From Synechococcus sp. PCC 6312 (GTDB taxonomy: Bacteria; Cyanobacteriota; Cyanobacteriia; Thermosynechococcales; Thermosynechococcaceae), in assembly GCF_000316685.1 (NCBI RefSeq), contig NC_019680.1, forward strand, positions 62,001-126,000: a stretch of DNA of 64,000 nucleotides, given 5' to 3'. The position numbers and the translations under genes were made by a program. The notes below the pieces were generated by a model. The model saw nothing but the letters and a program-made list of their open reading frames with translations. It did not search any database and was not told the origin of the DNA. Of this stretch, positions 28,892 through 37,428 are shown piece after piece; positions within the stretch are counted from its first letter, which is position 1; each line of letters begins with the position of its first letter.

Positions 28892-29245
28892 TTAATTTAC
28901 TAACAATCCACAGTGGCCAGGTTGTGAGCAATCTACCTTGGAAATACTGACTACAATGCTTTTCTTATTTCTCAAACTAGAAAGGCTCAAGTAGTCACCC
29001 AATCCAGGTTAGCTCAGATACACTAGCCACACTATTTTTTCAGCTGTTTATAGAAGTCTTATGGATTAAGCTTTAGCCTGCAAATTTATAACGTTTTGTA
29101 TCATATTCAACCATTGAAATTGAACTAAATCTAATCATCCCTCAAATACACCAGCATCAAATTAGATTGAGGTCAGATACGGAAGTGTCAAGCTGAGATT
29201 TTAGCGAGGTACTTTGTTCTTCAACAAGTAATTTAGGAGCGAATC
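28892..29245. other. AT-rich intergenic region upstream of the CsbD cluster
   Basis: About 354 bases without a credible gene. It must hold the ftsH 3' end and the promoter of the downstream CsbD gene. The final part (from about 29040) is very AT rich. I saw no clear intrinsic terminator for ftsH and no recognisable operator. Confidence 0.4.
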
Positions 29246-29428
29246 ATGGGACTTCAAGATAGAGTCAAAGCCGCCGCGAAAAATGTTGAGGGTAAAATTC
29301 AAGAAACTGTTGGAGATGTTACGGGTAATCAGAAGCAACAGATAGAAGGTAAGGCTAAGCAGGCAGAAGCTCAAGTCCAAAATACCGTAGAAGATGTTAA
29401 GGATGAAGTCAAGAAAATTGTTGACTAG
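29246..29428 (+). CDS. CsbD-like stress protein
   Basis: 60 residues, ATG start with a taggag ribosome binding site 7 bases upstream. The whole protein is one CsbD module: KAAAKNVEGKIQETVGDVTGN followed by an amphipathic helix rich in Gln, Lys and Glu. CsbD-like proteins are small, highly charged and helical, and are induced by general stress (sigma-B regulated in Bacillus); their molecular action is unknown. It heads a cluster with a second, exported CsbD protein 0.7 kb downstream. A strong terminator follows directly, so it is probably transcribed alone. Confidence 0.88.
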   Translation: MGLQDRVKAAAKNVEGKIQETVGDVTGNQKQQIEGKAKQAEAQVQNTVEDVKDEVKKIVD

Positions 29429-29455
29429 TTTTGATTGACTCGGAAAGCCTTCAAT

Positions 29456-29510
29456 GTCATTCCATGATTTAGTTGTTGTGAGCATTAATTACTTCATGGA
29501 ATGACTTTTT
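29456..29510 (+). terminator. Intrinsic terminator after csbD-like gene
   Basis: A perfect 12-base inverted repeat, GTCATTCCATGA (29456-29467) and TCATGGAATGAC (29494-29505), with a 26-base loop, runs straight into TTTTT (29506-29510). It begins 27 bases after the CsbD stop codon. On the other strand the structure lacks a good T run. Confidence 0.8.
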
Positions 29511-29675
29511 ATGAAAAATTTGCATTGAAAAATTTAAATTAATAACTTAACTCCAAAATTTGAAATATCTTAACAATAAAGAATTAATTAGTTCAAAGCC
29601 AGAAATGGAATTCAGTTAATTGATTTTTGACTTTCGATACGTTTGATACTGATCATTAATTTTGAGGATTTAGCC

Positions 29676-30080
29676 ATGTTTTTAACTCAGCGTTATCGCA
29701 ATGCATTTCTAACTGCCACTCTAGTCATTGTCTTGGGGACAATCGTGCTGATTTCTGGCTGTCAACCGAGTTTTGCGGCTTCCCTGACTAGACAATCTAA
29801 TCCTGAGCCGATTGTTTGGGTAGTGGCAACAAATTCCTCTAACTCCATAATGGATCAGGTCGGGGCTAACATTAAAAATGGAATTAATCGGCTAACCAAT
29901 AAAGCTGAACAGAACGCCGCAGATGAAGTCAACCAAATGGAAACTAAAACCCGCGCGGCGATTAATACAAGCATCTCTAATCCTGATTATCAACCTCAGG
30001 GCAAATCCAAAGAAGCCAATCGCCAGGATCAGAATGCCCTAGAAGGGATGGAAAAGAAGGTTAAGCAAGCTTACAACTAG
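29676..30080 (+). CDS. Small exported protein, probable lipoprotein, unknown function
   Basis: 134 residues from the ATG at 29676, chosen because a gagg ribosome binding site lies about 8 bases upstream; a longer reading from 29643 lacks one. The N-terminus has basic residues, a hydrophobic stretch (LVIVLGTIVL) and ISGC, a lipobox-like end, followed shortly by a possible signal peptidase I site (SFAAS). The mature part is polar and helical, with many Asn, Gln, Lys and Glu (NGINRLTNKAEQNAADEVNQ). No named family is evident. It lies between the two CsbD genes and probably belongs to the same envelope stress group. Confidence 0.7.
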   Translation: MFLTQRYRNAFLTATLVIVLGTIVLISGCQPSFAASLTRQSNPEPIVWVVATNSSNSIMDQVGANIKNGINRLTNKAEQNAADEVNQMETKTRAAINTSISNPDYQPQGKSKEANRQDQNALEGMEKKVKQAYN

Positions 30081-30146
30081 AATTCTCAACCTGAAATAAA
30101 CGATCAATTAATAACTAACTCACCCATTGAAAAAAGGAACAAAATC

Positions 30147-30638
30147 ATGATTTCACCTCAACAGTTTCGCCGATTTTTAATTACGATACTTTTAACGGCT
30201 ATGTTTATGTTGACGCTTGGATTTGATTTTGGTAAAACGAACACCTGGGCCTGGGCCGTCATGTCAGATTCAAGCCTGAATAATCAACCGTTACTGGCAA
30301 ATATAAATCGGTCTAAGGCTACCGCTAAAAACCTGGAAGGGAAAATTCAAGAAGCAGCCGGAAATTTGAGTGGCAATCCTCAGGATCAACTCATGGGCAA
30401 AGCTAAACAAGCGGAAAGCCAGGCCCGTAATATTGTTGAAAATGTCAAAGATCAGATTAAATCCTCCGGTAGGACGCAAGCCTTTGGTAAAAACATTGAA
30501 GGTCATCTCCAAGAAGCTCGGGGCAATATTACCGGAAATCCCAGTGATCAAATTGCTGGTCGGGCCAAACAAGTGGAAAGCCAGGCCAGGAACATGGTTG
30601 AAAATGTGAAAGACTCGGTTAAGAAAGCCGTTAAATAA
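30147..30638 (+). CDS. Exported protein with two tandem CsbD-like modules
   Basis: 163 residues, ATG with an aaaagga ribosome binding site. A signal peptide or membrane anchor occupies residues 8-30 (FLITILLTAMFMLTLGF). Two CsbD modules follow, about 55-105 and 112-163, sharing the pattern KN-(L/I)-EG-x-(I/L)-QEAxGN-(L/I)-(S/T)-GN, then GxAKQxESQARNxVENVKD. Most CsbD proteins are single-module and cytoplasmic, so export of a tandem form is unusual. The two modules and the 60-residue CsbD protein upstream are clearly related, suggesting local duplication. A 50-residue membrane protein follows after 35 bases. Confidence 0.85.
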   Translation: MISPQQFRRFLITILLTAMFMLTLGFDFGKTNTWAWAVMSDSSLNNQPLLANINRSKATAKNLEGKIQEAAGNLSGNPQDQLMGKAKQAESQARNIVENVKDQIKSSGRTQAFGKNIEGHLQEARGNITGNPSDQIAGRAKQVESQARNMVENVKDSVKKAVK

Positions 30639-30673
30639 GTTTGATTCAATGTTAAAAACAAGGCAGGAAGAAT

Positions 30674-30826
30674 ATGTTTGATTTAGTTTGGACAATTGTG
30701 GTTGTACTGTTCATCCTTTGGCTATTGGGCTTTACCATTAACATTGGTGGTGGTCTGATTCACATCTTATTAGTTTTAGTCTTAATTGGTGTGATTTACA
30801 ACTTATTCATGCGGCGAAAAATCTAA
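30674..30826 (+). CDS. lmo0937-like small membrane protein (50 residues)
   Basis: A 50-residue open frame, ATG at 30674 with aggcaggaag just upstream as ribosome binding site and TAA at 30824. It is almost entirely hydrophobic: MFDLVWTIVVVLFILWLLGF, then a GGGLIHILLVLVLIGVIYNL helix and a basic end (MRRKI). This is the pattern of the lmo0937/DUF5670 family of short stress-associated membrane peptides, with a Gly-rich hinge between two helices. It follows the tandem CsbD gene by 35 bases and is likely in the same transcript. Its end lies 8 bases from the end of the convergent NACHT gene. Confidence 0.85.
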   Translation: MFDLVWTIVVVLFILWLLGFTINIGGGLIHILLVLVLIGVIYNLFMRRKI

Positions 30827-30834
30827 TATTGCAA

Positions 30835-33147
30835 CTACTCCCACTCCCGATCTTCTAACTCGGCCTGGTCTAAGAGTAAAGTAGATTCGATTTCCTGACG
30901 CACCGCGGCAGTAACTTCACAATTACTATTGAGGCAATCAACCAATAATTTATTTGCGTCATAGTACTTATTGAGAGTTTCTTTTTGTTCTGGCGTAAAA
31001 TCCCACTCATGCAGAATGTTACGATGTGTCCTTAAGGCATTTTTAAGCTGTTCAACCCAGGCCTGGTGATGGATTTGCCACCATTTTTCATATTGTTTTT
31101 GATTATTATTATGCTCAGAAAGTTCGCTAGATAGCTGATCTAATGATTTTTTTAAGCTCGCATCAATCACAACGCCTAAAATATTACTAATTACATTACT
31201 GCAAGCTATCGAAAATCTAAAATCAGGACTTTCTTGAATGGCGCATTCGTGCAATAAATTATCTAATGCTACATCGAGTAATAAGCCCTGATCTAAAGTA
31301 CAGGCTACGGCAAAGTTAGGCGCGAGGTGGGGGACATGAGCCACGGCCAAGTAAAAAGCACGGCGGGTTGCTTCTTTTTGTTCAGGAGGAGTAGATTGTG
31401 TTTTAGAATTTGCCCAGGCCAAGAATTCCTGTAAATAGGGATCTCCCGATACCAAATTATCAATTTGTTGCTTCATGGACTGCATCAAAGAATCCGCACT
31501 GCGTAACATCATTGTGGTTAAGAGAAAAATTTCATGCCAGTGGGGATCAGTGAGATGACTGACCAGGCCATTCAACGCTTTTTCCAGGGCATTGATATTG
31601 TAACTGGCCACAATATTGCGAGCCGTTAAGTATTCCTGCAATGCCAAGTAAGAAAACGAGAAAATGTCCCGGGCCCGTTCTACTAAGATGCCGTGTTGAG
31701 ACTCAATAGACTTGAGAACTCCTTCACTTTCTTGGCGCAACTCTTCACTATCATCCGAAAACTGGGGCAATGTCCGAATAAAATCTTCAATATATTGTTC
31801 TAGCTTCCGCTGCTCAAAGAAGTATTGTCCCTGACTAAATGTTGTGGCAGCAATTCGACTTAACATCTTCACTTTTTGAGGTAAGGCTAAACTCTGATAA
31901 ATTGCATCCTGATCAATCCCTTTGGCTTCGTTCCATTTATCGAGGAGTAAATCTAATCCTTCTTTATAAAAATCTGTTTTACGGGTCGGAAATCCACCTT
32001 TACTTCGATAGATCCAACAAGCCAGATGGAGAAACAAGGGTGTGACAATCAGTTGGCGAAACTTCCAATTATGGGGCAAGTCTAATTTGCGGATAAATTC
32101 TTGAGCTTCAGCCTGGCCTGCGGCGGAAGTGGTTTCACTAAAGACAACAAACCATTTTTGGGCAAAGGCGGTAATTTGTGCTTCCGTAAAGGGGGCAATT
32201 TCAACATCCGTAAAGCCTCGGAATTTTTGCCGCTCTGCTGCGGTGCGAGAGGAAATAATAAACAGATTTTTATGATACTTATCCGTAAACCGGCGAATTT
32301 CCCTTAATGTCTCCGCACTCTGATGCTGTTTAACTTCATCAAGTCCATCAATTAACAGCAAAACCCGCCCGCCCTTCAGTAATAGCTCTGGAATCGCAGC
32401 ATCACTCATGCCATTGGCCTGGAATTCCTCGACAATATAGGTGAGTAAATTTGGGGTTTGATCGCCAGTTATGGCTTCCGAAAAATGCAGCAGAGAAATG
32501 AAGATTGGCACATAATGGGCTAAAAATTCACCGGAGTTACACTGGATTGCTAAATGTTGTAAAAATGTGGTCTTGCCACTGCCCGGCTTGCCTAAAACTC
32601 TGAGTTTGCTATAGGTATTGACAGCTTCCAGGCCAGAGATTTGTCTTTGCTCAACGGCTCCCAGGCCAACTCGATCAAATGATTGCGGTGGCAGGCTTTG
32701 GAGCATACTGATATTTAATCGTTGTTGACTAGTAATAGACTCTAAAATATTGACATCAACATAAATATCATCAATACTAACCGGACGACTAATATCAAGT
32801 AATTGTAAATTGCCACATTGATCTTGAATCTTCTCATGCCGACAATCGCGTACCTGTTTGATCAACCTATCTAATCCCTGATCGGAGGATGATCCATGGC
32901 CGAATAAATCTGGAAATTCGGCTGGAGGGTTGAGGGCAATTTCACGCCAGTCAAGATTAAGAATTTCACAAACTTCGCGAAAAATATGTCGATCAACAGG
33001 CTGTCCGGTAAAAAAACGCCAAATTGGTTGCCTGGTTTTGAGTCCGACTTCCCACGCCAAATTTTCCTGTGTCCAACCTTTTTGGGCAAAGGCCTTTCTT
33101 GAGAGTTGAATGCCAGTGGGTGAAGCTTGGAGTGATCGCTTTGCCAT
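30835..33147 (-). CDS. NACHT-domain NTPase with N-terminal HTH (bacterial NLR-like)
   Basis: 770 residues, ATG at 33147. Residues about 10-70 form an XRE-like helix-turn-helix (GWTQENLAWEVGLKTRQPI ... VCEILNLDWREIA). A linker with IDDIYVDVNILE leads to a NACHT ATPase: Walker A GKPGSGKTT near 186, Walker B RVLLLIDGLDEV near 260, sensor region IISSRTA, and the winged-helix part with FSYLALQEYLTARNI near 500. The C-terminal 250 residues are helical with no LRR, WD40 or TPR repeats. Bacterial NACHT proteins of related layout protect against phages, so a defence role is reasonable but unproven; a regulatory role is also possible given the HTH. No partner effector gene is adjacent, so any effector function must be internal. 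It has CCAGGCCTGG motifs like the host genome. Confidence 0.82.
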   Translation of the reverse strand: MAKRSLQASPTGIQLSRKAFAQKGWTQENLAWEVGLKTRQPIWRFFTGQPVDRHIFREVCEILNLDWREIALNPPAEFPDLFGHGSSSDQGLDRLIKQVRDCRHEKIQDQCGNLQLLDISRPVSIDDIYVDVNILESITSQQRLNISMLQSLPPQSFDRVGLGAVEQRQISGLEAVNTYSKLRVLGKPGSGKTTFLQHLAIQCNSGEFLAHYVPIFISLLHFSEAITGDQTPNLLTYIVEEFQANGMSDAAIPELLLKGGRVLLLIDGLDEVKQHQSAETLREIRRFTDKYHKNLFIISSRTAAERQKFRGFTDVEIAPFTEAQITAFAQKWFVVFSETTSAAGQAEAQEFIRKLDLPHNWKFRQLIVTPLFLHLACWIYRSKGGFPTRKTDFYKEGLDLLLDKWNEAKGIDQDAIYQSLALPQKVKMLSRIAATTFSQGQYFFEQRKLEQYIEDFIRTLPQFSDDSEELRQESEGVLKSIESQHGILVERARDIFSFSYLALQEYLTARNIVASYNINALEKALNGLVSHLTDPHWHEIFLLTTMMLRSADSLMQSMKQQIDNLVSGDPYLQEFLAWANSKTQSTPPEQKEATRRAFYLAVAHVPHLAPNFAVACTLDQGLLLDVALDNLLHECAIQESPDFRFSIACSNVISNILGVVIDASLKKSLDQLSSELSEHNNNQKQYEKWWQIHHQAWVEQLKNALRTHRNILHEWDFTPEQKETLNKYYDANKLLVDCLNSNCEVTAAVRQEIESTLLLDQAELEDREWE

Positions 33148-33738
33148 TTATTTTCCCTTTGAAATTATATGACCTATAGACGGGCAGGGGAATCACAATA
33201 GATGACAAAAATGCTTGAGATTGTTACCCAAAACAATTAGTTATCTTATAGAGTCTAAAAGATACGTTTTTAAATTTCCAGGAAAATATACATTTCCAAT
33301 AAAATATGATTGAAATATAAAATATTCAAACAAATCAAACACGATCAATCATTGTATTTTGATGATTTTCCCAAAGATTTAAGCTCAGGACGCTTACACC
33401 GATTAAATAAACAGATTGGATACTCATTTTTTATCCTGGCAAGTCGGTGTTGTATTTATTGATTGATTTTCTGTTAAAAAATGTTGCAAAATCAAACAGT
33501 TGAGATTGACCCAAGCTGAAATATAAAATCAATTCACGAAATTGACTCAGCCTGATAATCGCTCATAGGCCCTCGGTAACTTGGTCAAGCATGGGGATGT
33601 CTTGAGAGATTGGACAGTCGCACGTTGGTCAAATTCCTGCCAGGCCCCGCCCTATGCCTCAACTTCCATCTAAATCGCATAATTCATCTTGGTTGTCCCC
33701 TAATGTCTGAAGCAAGGATGTCTGGGTAGTCTCAAGTT
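33148..33738. other. Long AT-rich intergenic region between NACHT gene and DUF2227 gene
   Basis: About 590 bases between divergent genes. The half near the NACHT gene (to about 33540) is strongly AT rich. A 13-base direct repeat, tgaaatataaaat, occurs at 33311-33323 and 33517-33529. No open frame with family features, tRNA or strong hairpin was seen. Confidence 0.45.
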
Positions 33739-34260
33739 ATGCCTTCAGGACGGGTTCATGATCGGGTCACAGTGGTCTTATCGCCTTTAGCTGGCCTGGG
33801 GGCTGGAGTTTGGGGGCAACGCTGGGAATTAGCAACATTGGCCATTGTCGGTGTCTTAGTCAGTGGTTTTTTCTTAAGTCCCGATTTAGATATTCCCTCA
33901 AAGCCTTATCAACGCTGGGGTTGGCTGCGCTGGCTCTGGTGGCCCTATCAACGGCTTATTCCCCATCGCTCTTGGCTATCCCATGGCCCGATTGTCGGAA
34001 CGGTCTTGCGGGTCGCTTATTTAATCGGCTGGCTGAGTTTGATTGGATTTGGATTGGGTTGGGTTGGCCAGGAGACTGGTTGGTGGACTTGGCGGTGGCA
34101 GGACAGCTTAGCTTGGCTAGAAAAATCGTGGCGGCAGGATGATCAGGCCTGGATCATTGGCTTGATTAGCTTAGAAATTGGCGCGATGGGGCATTATCTG
34201 AGTGATTTTTTGGGAAGTTTCTGGAAGCGTTCCCGTCCTCGCAAACCCCACCAGGCCTAG
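33739..34260 (+). CDS. DUF2227 metal-binding membrane protein
   Basis: 173 residues, ATG start. It begins GRVHDRVTVVLSPL and carries conserved metal-ligand candidates in order: His6-Asp7, the DLD of FFLSPDLDIPS, HRSWLSHG, and HYLSD near the C-terminus. Hydrophobic segments occur around 15-50 and 85-105. This set of His/Asp motifs in a small membrane protein is the DUF2227 (YdjM-like) pattern common in cyanobacteria; the substrate is unknown. The 3' end overlaps the convergent birA stop by four bases. Confidence 0.85.
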   Translation: MPSGRVHDRVTVVLSPLAGLGAGVWGQRWELATLAIVGVLVSGFFLSPDLDIPSKPYQRWGWLRWLWWPYQRLIPHRSWLSHGPIVGTVLRVAYLIGWLSLIGFGLGWVGQETGWWTWRWQDSLAWLEKSWRQDDQAWIIGLISLEIGAMGHYLSDFLGSFWKRSRPRKPHQA

Positions 34261-35009
34261 CACCATTCCGTAATCTGTCCCTGTGCAATCGTGATCGTTT
34301 CCCCAGCGGCCAATCGTAACTCCAACTGTCCCTTGCTGTTAATTCCTGTGACGATGCCCTTAACTATCTCTTGATCTCTTTGGATTGAAATCTGTTTTCC
34401 CTGCAAAATGTGGTATCGGTTTAAATCTGGCACTAATGGCGTTAACCCTTGATGAATTAAAACACCCCAAGCCTGGAGGAGATAGACCCTGATTTGTTCC
34501 AATAGTTCACCCTGATCGGGAACGGTTTCACTGATCTGCTGCAAACTAATGGCCTGGGACAGGTGCGGGGCCTGGGCCAAATCTACCGCCCGATTTAAAC
34601 CAATCCCGACAATTACCCGTGTGCCTGGTTTTGAGGGTAAGGTTTCGCAGAGAATCCCCCCCAGTTTGCGATCATCGGCATAGAGATCATTGGGCCACTT
34701 AATCCCGACTCCCCCAGGCCCAAAGGCACATAACGCCTCAACTGCGTAGAGAACCGCCAAACCGACCCCCAGCGTAAACCCCGGACAAATGGCCCCCGGC
34801 AAATCCAAAACAAAACTGACCGTCAAGACCCCCGCCGGAGCTAACCAGGCCCGCCCCCATTGTCCCCGCCCGGCCGTTTGCTGTGGGGTAAAAACCGCTT
34901 GCCCATGCTTTAACCGTGCTGAATTTTCCTTGGCCCAGGTGTTGGTACTCGGACATTCCGCCAGTTCCCATAGCCAATCCCTGATCTCACTGCCCACAAT
35001 AGAAAACAC
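34257..35009 (-). CDS. birA: Biotin--[acetyl-CoA-carboxylase] ligase, catalytic form
   Basis: 250 residues, GTG start. Biotin ligase motifs: STNTWAKE, the biotinyl-AMP loop TAGRGQWGR (GRGRRG-type), IKWPNDLY, KLGGILCE and GIGLN. The small C-terminal SH3-like domain follows, about 200-250. There is no N-terminal helix-turn-helix, so it is the monofunctional enzyme that attaches biotin to the BCCP subunit of acetyl-CoA carboxylase and cannot act as the bio operon repressor. The gene is transcribed away from the cysteine-repeat protein gene. Confidence 0.93.
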   Translation of the reverse strand: MFSIVGSEIRDWLWELAECPSTNTWAKENSARLKHGQAVFTPQQTAGRGQWGRAWLAPAGVLTVSFVLDLPGAICPGFTLGVGLAVLYAVEALCAFGPGGVGIKWPNDLYADDRKLGGILCETLPSKPGTRVIVGIGLNRAVDLAQAPHLSQAISLQQISETVPDQGELLEQIRVYLLQAWGVLIHQGLTPLVPDLNRYHILQGKQISIQRDQEIVKGIVTGINSKGQLELRLAAGETITIAQGQITEWC

Positions 35010-35051
35010 ATCCTAAGTATTACTCTCAAAAAATTGAAGCAGAATAGTCCC

Positions 35052-35354
35052 ATGTTACCCACCGTGATGATGGTTATCCTTGGCCTGGGGGTGGGTGTTC
35101 ATCCGGTGCAGGCCCAAGCTCTCCCGATCCTCAAAGATGGCATTTGTCCCATCGGCTATACCACCCAAGGTAATTATTGCGTCCCCGGCCGCCAAGCCAC
35201 AATCGCGATTCCTAAATTGGGGGTTTGTCCAATTAACTATGCCACCCAAGGGAACTATTGTGTCGGGAATCAAAGGGCTAAACCCGCTGTGATTAAATCG
35301 GGAGTCTGTCCAGTGGGCTATGTTACCCAAGGCAATTATTGTGTCGGTCAATAG
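35052..35354 (+). CDS. Secreted protein with three CP-GY-TQGNYC repeats
   Basis: About 100 residues from the ATG at 35052; a TTG at 35034 in the same frame is an alternative. A signal peptide ends near VQAQA. The mature protein consists of three copies of a unit of about 36 residues, each with the core G-(I/V)-CP-(I/V)-(G/N)-Y-x-TQGNYCV, separated by basic, Pro-containing linkers. Each unit has two Cys ten residues apart, which could form a small disulfide loop in the periplasm. I do not recognise a named family. It stands alone between birA (divergent) and ureG (downstream, same strand, 73 bases). Confidence 0.72.
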   Translation: MLPTVMMVILGLGVGVHPVQAQALPILKDGICPIGYTTQGNYCVPGRQATIAIPKLGVCPINYATQGNYCVGNQRAKPAVIKSGVCPVGYVTQGNYCVGQ

Positions 35355-35427
35355 TCCAACTCAGCCCAGCCTCCCAGGCCAAGATGGCGTTAGGATAAGT
35401 CACTAAGATCATTGAGAGTTGTGGTTT

Positions 35428-36054
35428 ATGTCCAGTCATGCTTTGCGAGTTGGGGTGGCCGGGCCAGTCGGTTCGGGAAAAACAGCCCTGGTTGCCTCTC
35501 TCTGCCAGGCCCTGCGCCAAACCCATGAATTGGCCGTTGTCACCAATGACATTTATACCCAAGAGGATGCAAATTTTCTGGTTCGTAATCAGGCCCTAGA
35601 GGCAGAACGCATCCTGGGGGTCGAAACAGGCGGCTGTCCCCATACGGCCATTCGGGAAGATGCCTCCATGAATTTAGTCGCGATTGCGGAACTGGAAACT
35701 AAACTCAGGGGCCTGGACATCATTTTTGTTGAAAGTGGGGGGGATAATTTAGCGGCCACCTTTAGCCCCGAATTGGTGGATATTACCCTCTATGTGATTG
35801 ATGTGGCGGCCGGAGATAAGATTCCCCGCAAAGGTGGGCCTGGAATTACCAAGTCCGACCTATTGGTGATTAACAAAATTGATCTGGCCCCTTATGTGGG
35901 TGCAGACCTAGAGGTCATGGCCCAAGATGCCCAAAAAATGCGGGGTAAAAAGCCCTTTTTAATGACCAATTTGAAAACTGGGGCTGGCCTGGAGTATGTT
36001 ATTGAGTTTGTCTTAGCGCAACTCCCACCCCGACCCATCGCTGTAATGGCCTAA
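35428..36054 (+). CDS. ureG: Urease accessory GTPase UreG
   Basis: 208 residues from the ATG at 35428, preferred over a TTG nine bases upstream. P-loop GPVGSGKT at residues 11-18, then [10 protein letters not shown], the nickel-binding CPH motif in [30 protein letters not shown] and the guanine motif NKID. UreG hydrolyses GTP to drive nickel insertion into urease with UreE, UreF and UreH. No other urease gene is in the window, as is usual in cyanobacteria where ure genes are scattered. The urea transporter operon lies about 5 kb downstream on the same strand. Confidence 0.95.
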   Translation: MSSHALRVGVAGPVGSGKTALVASLCQALRQTHELAVVTNDIYTQEDANFLVRNQALEAERILGVETGGCPHTAIREDASMNLVAIAELETKLRGLDIIFVESGGDNLAATFSPELVDITLYVIDVAAGDKIPRKGGPGITKSDLLVINKIDLAPYVGADLEVMAQDAQKMRGKKPFLMTNLKTGAGLEYVIEFVLAQLPPRPIAVMA

Positions 36055-36055
36055 C

Positions 36056-37270
36056 TTAAGTTTTGGGTAAACGGTACTGATCAACGATTTTCTTGGCAAA
36101 TTCGGGGACATGGGCCGCAAGTTTACTGGGGTAATTCCGCAGCGTATAAAGATAATTGCGGGTGAAGTGGGAATCTATGGAAAAACGGGCATATTCCAAG
36201 CCTTTCGGGCCAACTTTCTCAATGACAACCCCCATCAACTTTGCCGCCCACATGGGTAAGGTCACACCCTTGTCGTAAGCCGGAATACTTTGCTGCACGG
36301 CGGCCTGGCGATTTCCTTGGGAGATCATCGGCTGGGTTTCCAGTTGATCTTGAACCAGTGACAACATTTCCCGACCCGTTTGATTTCGAACCGTAATCCA
36401 TTGCCAGCCGAAGGGCGCGCCCATATAGCCGACGACTAAATCCGCTAGGCCATTGACATAATCAAAACAACTCATGCACGAGGGGGCAAAGACATCTTTT
36501 AGTTCTTTGGTATTCAAGCCAAAAAAGGGCACGGTTTCTGTAGAGCCATCCTCATGCTTAAAATGCACCCGAAAATCCTGCATAAATTCGTAATAAATCA
36601 CGGTATCGGGGGAACGGCTAGTCGTATCTAAAAACTTTTGCAGGCCTGCCCGCGTCACATTATCGACACAGGGAGTTCCTAGCACATACAGCTTTTCCAG
36701 GCCCAACTTATCTTCCACGGCCCGCAAGGCTTGGATCTGGCAACCGACCCCAATCACCAGTAGGCGCTTTAAGCCGGATTTTTCAATTTCTTCCAATACC
36801 GACAAGTTAGGAGAGAGGGTTGGTTTATTGACTCTTGCCGCTAAGATTTCTGCTGGGGTGCGGGCAATGATCGGCCGGGGTTGAAAGCGATCTTCTGGGG
36901 TATTTTGGACACAAACCACGCCTTCCACCCAGCCTTGATTGAGCATGGCAATGGCAATGGAACTCACAATCCCTGTCCACTGGGCCCCTGGAATCGGATC
37001 GGTTTTACGGGCGGTGATCATTTCCTGGTGTACCCCGAAATAACATTCATCCCAATTGTCTAGATCTCGGGAACGCCCATGGGTCTGGGTTTCGAGGGTG
37101 TCAAACTGTTGATTGATAAAGGCACAGGCTTCTTTGACGTAATGGATGTAATAGGTATCACACAGACCACATTCACTGCACAGCTCCTTGGCCGGGCGGC
37201 GGCTGTTAGCGGCGATAGCTTTGGCTTTCTTGTGGGAGGGTGTGATGGTCATCGGGATAATAGCAGACAT
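36056..37270 (-). CDS. bciB: Ferredoxin-dependent divinyl chlorophyllide a 8-vinyl-reductase
   Basis: 404 residues. The N-terminus has an iron-sulfur motif CSECGLCDTYY, and the body carries the FrhB/FdhB (F420 hydrogenase beta subunit) signature: GVGCQIQALRAVED, LGTPCVDNVT and PSCMSCFDYVNGLADLVVGYMG with further cluster Cys residues. The full-length match to the cyanobacterial BciB type (Slr1923 in Synechocystis) is strong, including the C-terminal HFTRNYLYTLRNYP. It reduces the 8-vinyl group of divinyl chlorophyllide during chlorophyll a synthesis, which supports a photosynthetic host. Convergent with ureG with almost no gap. A second ATG lies at 37252. Confidence 0.9.
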   Translation of the reverse strand: MSAIIPMTITPSHKKAKAIAANSRRPAKELCSECGLCDTYYIHYVKEACAFINQQFDTLETQTHGRSRDLDNWDECYFGVHQEMITARKTDPIPGAQWTGIVSSIAIAMLNQGWVEGVVCVQNTPEDRFQPRPIIARTPAEILAARVNKPTLSPNLSVLEEIEKSGLKRLLVIGVGCQIQALRAVEDKLGLEKLYVLGTPCVDNVTRAGLQKFLDTTSRSPDTVIYYEFMQDFRVHFKHEDGSTETVPFFGLNTKELKDVFAPSCMSCFDYVNGLADLVVGYMGAPFGWQWITVRNQTGREMLSLVQDQLETQPMISQGNRQAAVQQSIPAYDKGVTLPMWAAKLMGVVIEKVGPKGLEYARFSIDSHFTRNYLYTLRNYPSKLAAHVPEFAKKIVDQYRLPKT

Positions 37271-37428
37271 AAATGAGTGGGCAGGCCTGGAGGAAAAAAG
37301 AGCTTGGATATTGGCTATGGCCCTCTTCCTTTGTTCAGATTAACCTGGATCACCGGGTAAAGTTTTCGAGGAAAAGCATGGTGGGAAATTTTTGTAATCC
37401 CTGGGGCTTTTATGGCAGAGCAGATTTC

